This document shows positions 6,216-8,658 of a stretch of 8,658 nucleotides of DNA, piece after piece; the stretch's first letter is position 1, and each line of letters begins with the position of its first letter. A program made the translations under genes and the position numbers. The notes beneath the pieces are model-generated. The model was not told the origin of the DNA. It saw only the letters and a program-made list of their open reading frames with translations, and did not search any database. Source of the stretch: JAHQVK01 sp039819565 (GTDB lineage: Bacteria; Myxococcota; Kuafuiibacteriia; Kuafuiibacteriales; Kuafuiibacteriaceae); the NCBI GenBank assembly GCA_039819565.1, contig JBCBRU010000374.1, positions 1 to 8,658 on the forward strand, read 5' to 3'.

Positions 6216-7501
6216 TGCCTGACCTTCACTTCGAAAAACCGGGCTTCGTCATACCGGAGCTGGGTGCGCACCTGTCGAGCTTTCCTGATGGCCTGAGCTA
6301 GCCTCTCGACTTCGGCGTTGGTCACTTCGCGTAAAGCCTGCCGCCGAGCCGCCAACGTGGATGGCTCTCCGGCCAGCAGGGCCTCGGCCGCGGCTATTCC
6401 CCAGGCTTCGATATCGGCGGCGCGCAGGTTCTCCTCGAGCCGTAGACGGCTCCGGGCCGCCGCAAGCTGGCCATCGGTGACGGGCTCCGAGAGCGCCGTG
6501 GCGAGGCTCAACTCGACTTTGGCTTCTGCGATCTCCGGCTCCTGATCCCGCCGCAGGGTTCCCCGAAAACGAAGCAGCGTCGCATCACGGTAGCCGAGGA
6601 GCTCGAGGCGGCGTCGATCGAAGAATGCCCCCAAGCCGCGTTCATCGAGCCGATCCTCGAGGACTTGGGCGAGGACCGCTCGGGGCCCCCATCGTCGAGC
6701 CTCGGGCAAGGCCCACAGCGTGCGGTAGCCGTCGGCAAGTCCGAGGTGCCACAAGGTCAGCCCGGCCGTCCGCCGCCAGGGTTGCCGAGGTCCGGAGCGC
6801 CGACGGACTTTGCTCGTTGAGGCGCGTAGCGGACCGAAGGCGGCCTCGACTTGCTGTCGCACCGTCTCGAGATCGAACCCTCCAATCACCACGAGGCTGG
6901 CTAGGCCCGGTCGATAGTAGGTGTCGAGGAACCATCGCACCTCCTTCGGGGAGTGCTTCGGGATCTCCGCCAGGCGACTCCTGCGGGGGGGATTCAAGGG
7001 ATGGCCGAGTCCGAGGGCCTCTTCTCCCTCGAGTCTCTCGACGTCCAGTCTCAGGCGTCGAAGGCGGGGCTCGAACTCTCGAAACACGGTGGCCCTCTTG
7101 AGGTCGAAGACCGCGAGGTCGATGCCGGTCGCAGGGTTGCCCATACGGTGGGCTTCGAGGCGAAGCACCCTCGGGAGGACCCTCTGTGGTCCTTCGTGGA
7201 TGTATAGGGTGGACTCGGATTTCGTAATACTTCGAAAGCTGCCCCCCAGGCGGGAGAGCTCCTCCACCACGTCGCCCTCGAAGGAGCGGTTCGCGGCGTC
7301 CGACGACACGAGCTCGGCGAGGTGCGCGAGCTGAGGGCGATCTCGAGGTTCGTCGCGGCTGCCGGCCGCGTAGCCCACCACCACCACGGTCCATGGCACG
7401 CCTTCTCGAGGCTCGAGAAGGACCTCGAGTCCGTTCCCTAGCGTCAGCGAGGCCCCGCAGATCGCCTTGGCCAGAGCGACAGCTGTACTCAGACCGCCCA
7501 C
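6203..7501 (-). CDS. M16-family (insulinase-like) protein with degenerate zinc motif
   Basis: The 432-residue product begins its M16 domain at residue 18 (LTLGNGLEVLLEP) and continues with GSRDEPRDRPQLAHLAELV, the region that normally reads GSRxExxxxxGLAHFLEH. The zinc motif is HLAEL (60-64): first His and Glu are kept but the second His is Leu64. Glu142 (VFREFE) lies at the spacing expected of the third zinc ligand, 77 residues between it and L64. Later M16 landmarks include WFLDTYYRPGLASLVVIGGFD (about 190-210) and a degenerate second lobe (about 230-425). The family protease would cleave peptides with a bound zinc; loss of one ligand makes activity doubtful. It overlaps the second M16-like gene by 13 bases, so the two probably form a complex. 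The start is GTG 7501, directly after an in-frame TAG and with no ribosome site; no convincing signal peptide follows, so the true start or export route is uncertain. Confidence 0.86.
   Translation of the reverse strand: MGGLSTAVALAKAICGASLTLGNGLEVLLEPREGVPWTVVVVGYAAGSRDEPRDRPQLAHLAELVSSDAANRSFEGDVVEELSRLGGSFRSITKSESTLYIHEGPQRVLPRVLRLEAHRMGNPATGIDLAVFDLKRATVFREFEPRLRRLRLDVERLEGEEALGLGHPLNPPRRSRLAEIPKHSPKEVRWFLDTYYRPGLASLVVIGGFDLETVRQQVEAAFGPLRASTSKVRRRSGPRQPWRRTAGLTLWHLGLADGYRTLWALPEARRWGPRAVLAQVLEDRLDERGLGAFFDRRRLELLGYRDATLLRFRGTLRRDQEPEIAEAKVELSLATALSEPVTDGQLAAARSRLRLEENLRAADIEAWGIAAAEALLAGEPSTLAARRQALREVTNAEVERLAQAIRKARQVRTQLRYDEARFFEVKVRQWRP
6223..6227 (-). promoter_or_regulatory. Ribosome binding site supporting the GTG start at 6215
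   Basis: GAAGG on the minus strand sits seven bases before GTG 6215, within the last codons of the upstream M16-like gene. It favours this start over the internal ATG at 6179. Confidence 0.5.
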
Positions 7502-7630
7502 CTAGCTAGGTGTAGCGGACGCCGGGGCAGGGCCCAACCCCAGAGGGTCATAGGCTCCGCCGTTTGCTGTGACTGGTGTCACGTCGACGGCGCGCTTCTT
7601 GCTGGTCCTTCCCTCGTCTAGAGTCGCGCC
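7502..7630. promoter_or_regulatory. Divergent intergenic region with short palindromes, probable promoter region for both directions
   Basis: This 129-base gap lies between the minus-strand M16/kinase block and the plus-strand thioredoxin-like gene, so promoters for both should be here. I found no clear -35/-10 pair. GTGACA on the minus strand (7577-7582) is one mismatch from a -35 consensus, but no good -10 lies at normal spacing. Visible symmetric elements are CCTAGCTAGG (7501-7510), GTGAC-TGGT-GTCAC (7569-7582) and CGTCGACG (7582-7589). They could be operators, but short palindromes are common in GC-rich DNA. Confidence 0.4.
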
Positions 7631-8617
7631 ATGGCGCGGGTTGGAGCTCTCGCATTCCTGGCCTTGATGGTGGCGGCATCGCCCACCTCTGCCGAGCCGC
7701 TCGATGTCGAGGCTGAGCTCGCGGTGCCCAAGACCCGACTGCTGGTCGTCGAGTTCTTTGCTACTTGGTGTCAGCCGTGCATGGAGGCCGTCCCCCGGTG
7801 GGAGGCTCTGCGTCGTAGATATGCGAAACAAGGCCTTCGTTTCGTGGTGGTGGCGGTCAAGGACGACGCCGATCGATGCGCCGACGTACCGTGGCATCCG
7901 GACCGTATCCTATGCGACAGCGACGGTGCCTTGGCCGAGCGCTTGGGTGTCAAGGCCCTTCCCAGTGCTTTCTTATGGAGCTGGCAGGGACATCTGCTCG
8001 CCCGGGGGAGCCATGTCGACGCGGTCGAGGCGTCGATAGATGCATGGATGCGCGAGATTCCTCGGGTCGAGATCCGCGCCGAGGTCGAAGGGGCACGAGC
8101 GGGAGTGGACGCTCCCACCCTTCGCGGTCTGATCGCCGCGGAGCTCGGCGTGACGGGCCAGCTCGTGGTCGTGGCTTCACCCGAGGAGCGAAAAGAGCTT
8201 CGCGCGCTGGCCCGGTCGTCCTTCGCGGCCGCGGTCGACGAACGGTACCGCTGCCCGTTAGGAAAGGAAGTCTCGGCCAACAACCTGCTTCAAGCCACCG
8301 TCGCGCACGGACGGCTTCGCCTCGGCCTCCTCTCGGCGGAGACCCACTGCCGCAACGGAGATGTGTACTCCAGCTGGGACCCCACCCGCCCGGAGGCGAG
8401 CGTGACTCGAGGGGTGACGAAGTTGCTCGCGGGTCTTCAGCGGCGGTCGCCCGAGGGGCTCGCCCTCGCCACGCGCATCGTGGCTCCGGAGAGCCAACCG
8501 GAGGAGGTCCCCGCGGCCCCCACACCGAAACCCACGCCGGGGAGCCTTGGGGCGCTCCTGGCCGAGGCCGAGGGACGGGTGAAGGATGCCGAGCGGCCCG
8601 CGGCAACACGGACTTGA
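7631..8617 (+). CDS. Secreted TlpA/ResA-like thioredoxin with an additional C-terminal domain
   Basis: The 328-residue protein starts with a signal peptide (hydrophobic residues 4-16, likely cleavage after A21 in TSA-EP), so it acts outside the cytoplasm. Residues 30-140 are a thioredoxin fold with active site WCQPC (C47, C50) after VVEFFAT, and cis-proline P111 (ALPSAFL), as in TlpA/ResA-type disulfide reductases. Extra cysteines are at 83 and 95. Residues 145-272 form a second region (LRGLIAAELG, VVASPEERKELR, LGKEVSANNLLQA, GRLRLGLLSAE) whose strand/helix pattern resembles the TolB-N/CsgG-like domains common in myxobacterial exported proteins; this likeness is weak. It has two more cysteines (C208, C240). 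The tail (about 283-302) is rich in proline, alanine and glutamate. The start ATG 7631 has only a weak AGAG upstream. The gene is divergent from the M16 block. The thioredoxin call is firm; the substrate is unknown. Confidence 0.87.
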   Translation: MARVGALAFLALMVAASPTSAEPLDVEAELAVPKTRLLVVEFFATWCQPCMEAVPRWEALRRRYAKQGLRFVVVAVKDDADRCADVPWHPDRILCDSDGALAERLGVKALPSAFLWSWQGHLLARGSHVDAVEASIDAWMREIPRVEIRAEVEGARAGVDAPTLRGLIAAELGVTGQLVVVASPEERKELRALARSSFAAAVDERYRCPLGKEVSANNLLQATVAHGRLRLGLLSAETHCRNGDVYSSWDPTRPEASVTRGVTKLLAGLQRRSPEGLALATRIVAPESQPEEVPAAPTPKPTPGSLGALLAEAEGRVKDAERPAATRT

Positions 8618-8618
8618 A

Positions 8619-8640
8619 GGCCAGCTTATCAAGCTTGGCC
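8619..8640 (+). terminator. Imperfect hairpin after the thioredoxin-like gene, possible terminator
   Basis: GGCCAGCTT-ATC-AAGCTTGGCC starts one base after the stop codon and folds into a nine-pair stem with one bulged T (8635) and a three-base loop. There is no T-run after it, so it is not a classical intrinsic terminator; it may act in a Rho-assisted way, as an RNA-stabilising end, or have no role. Confidence 0.3.
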
Positions 8641-8658
8641 CAGGCACGCTGCAGCGCC

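Noticed and set aside
7599..7622. TTGCTG ... TCTAGA as a promoter for the thioredoxin-like gene
   Set aside because: The spacing is only 12 bases and the -10 match is poor, so it does not fit a normal sigma-70 promoter.
7502..7897. Minus-strand open frame (131 residues) across the divergent intergenic region
   Set aside because: It is antisense to the thioredoxin domain and shows no family features; the intergenic part reads as unstructured sequence.
7950..8647. Minus-strand open frames opposite the thioredoxin-like gene
   Set aside because: Arg/Pro/Ser-rich shadow translations with no motifs, opposite a gene with a clear signal peptide and CXXC site.

Overview
The window is GC-rich and densely coding, and it looks like a bacterial chromosome. 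A large CheB-CheR-PAS-HWE kinase fusion, paired insulinase-type (M16) genes and a secreted thioredoxin with an extra C-terminal domain together suggest a myxobacterium or a related deltaproteobacterial lineage. That placement is an inference from gene content and base composition; the window holds no rRNA or marker gene to confirm it. I saw no mobile element, CRISPR array, tRNA or rRNA.

Layout. The left edge (48-473, + strand) holds the DNA-binding half of an AraC-type regulator; its N-terminal part may lie upstream in another frame. It converges with a four-gene minus-strand block that fills most of the window, transcribed from 7501 down to 492: an M16-like protein with a broken zinc motif (7501-6203), a second M16-like protein with no zinc motif (6215-4821), a 1304-residue CheB/CheR/PAS/HWE histidine kinase (4780-866), and a single-domain response regulator (869-492). 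The spacings are a 13-base overlap, a 40-base gap and a 4-base ATGA overlap, so the four genes could form one transcription unit. A 129-base divergent intergenic region (7502-7630) with short palindromes separates this block from a plus-strand gene (7631-8617) for a secreted TlpA-like thioredoxin with an additional C-terminal domain. An imperfect hairpin follows that gene.

How the genes may work together. The kinase and regulator are almost certainly partners: they are translationally coupled, and the regulator has the receiver variant that usually accompanies HWE/HisKA_2 kinases. The kinase also carries methylesterase and methyltransferase domains with their key motifs intact, but no chemoreceptor lies in the window. 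The two M16-like proteins are best read as a heteromer that has lost, or at least altered, protease activity. Their tight linkage to a sensor kinase suggests an envelope sensing role, but this is inference from gene order. The most unusual observations are the paired M16 proteins that both lack an intact HXXEH site, their linkage to the kinase, and a possible frame disruption in the AraC gene.
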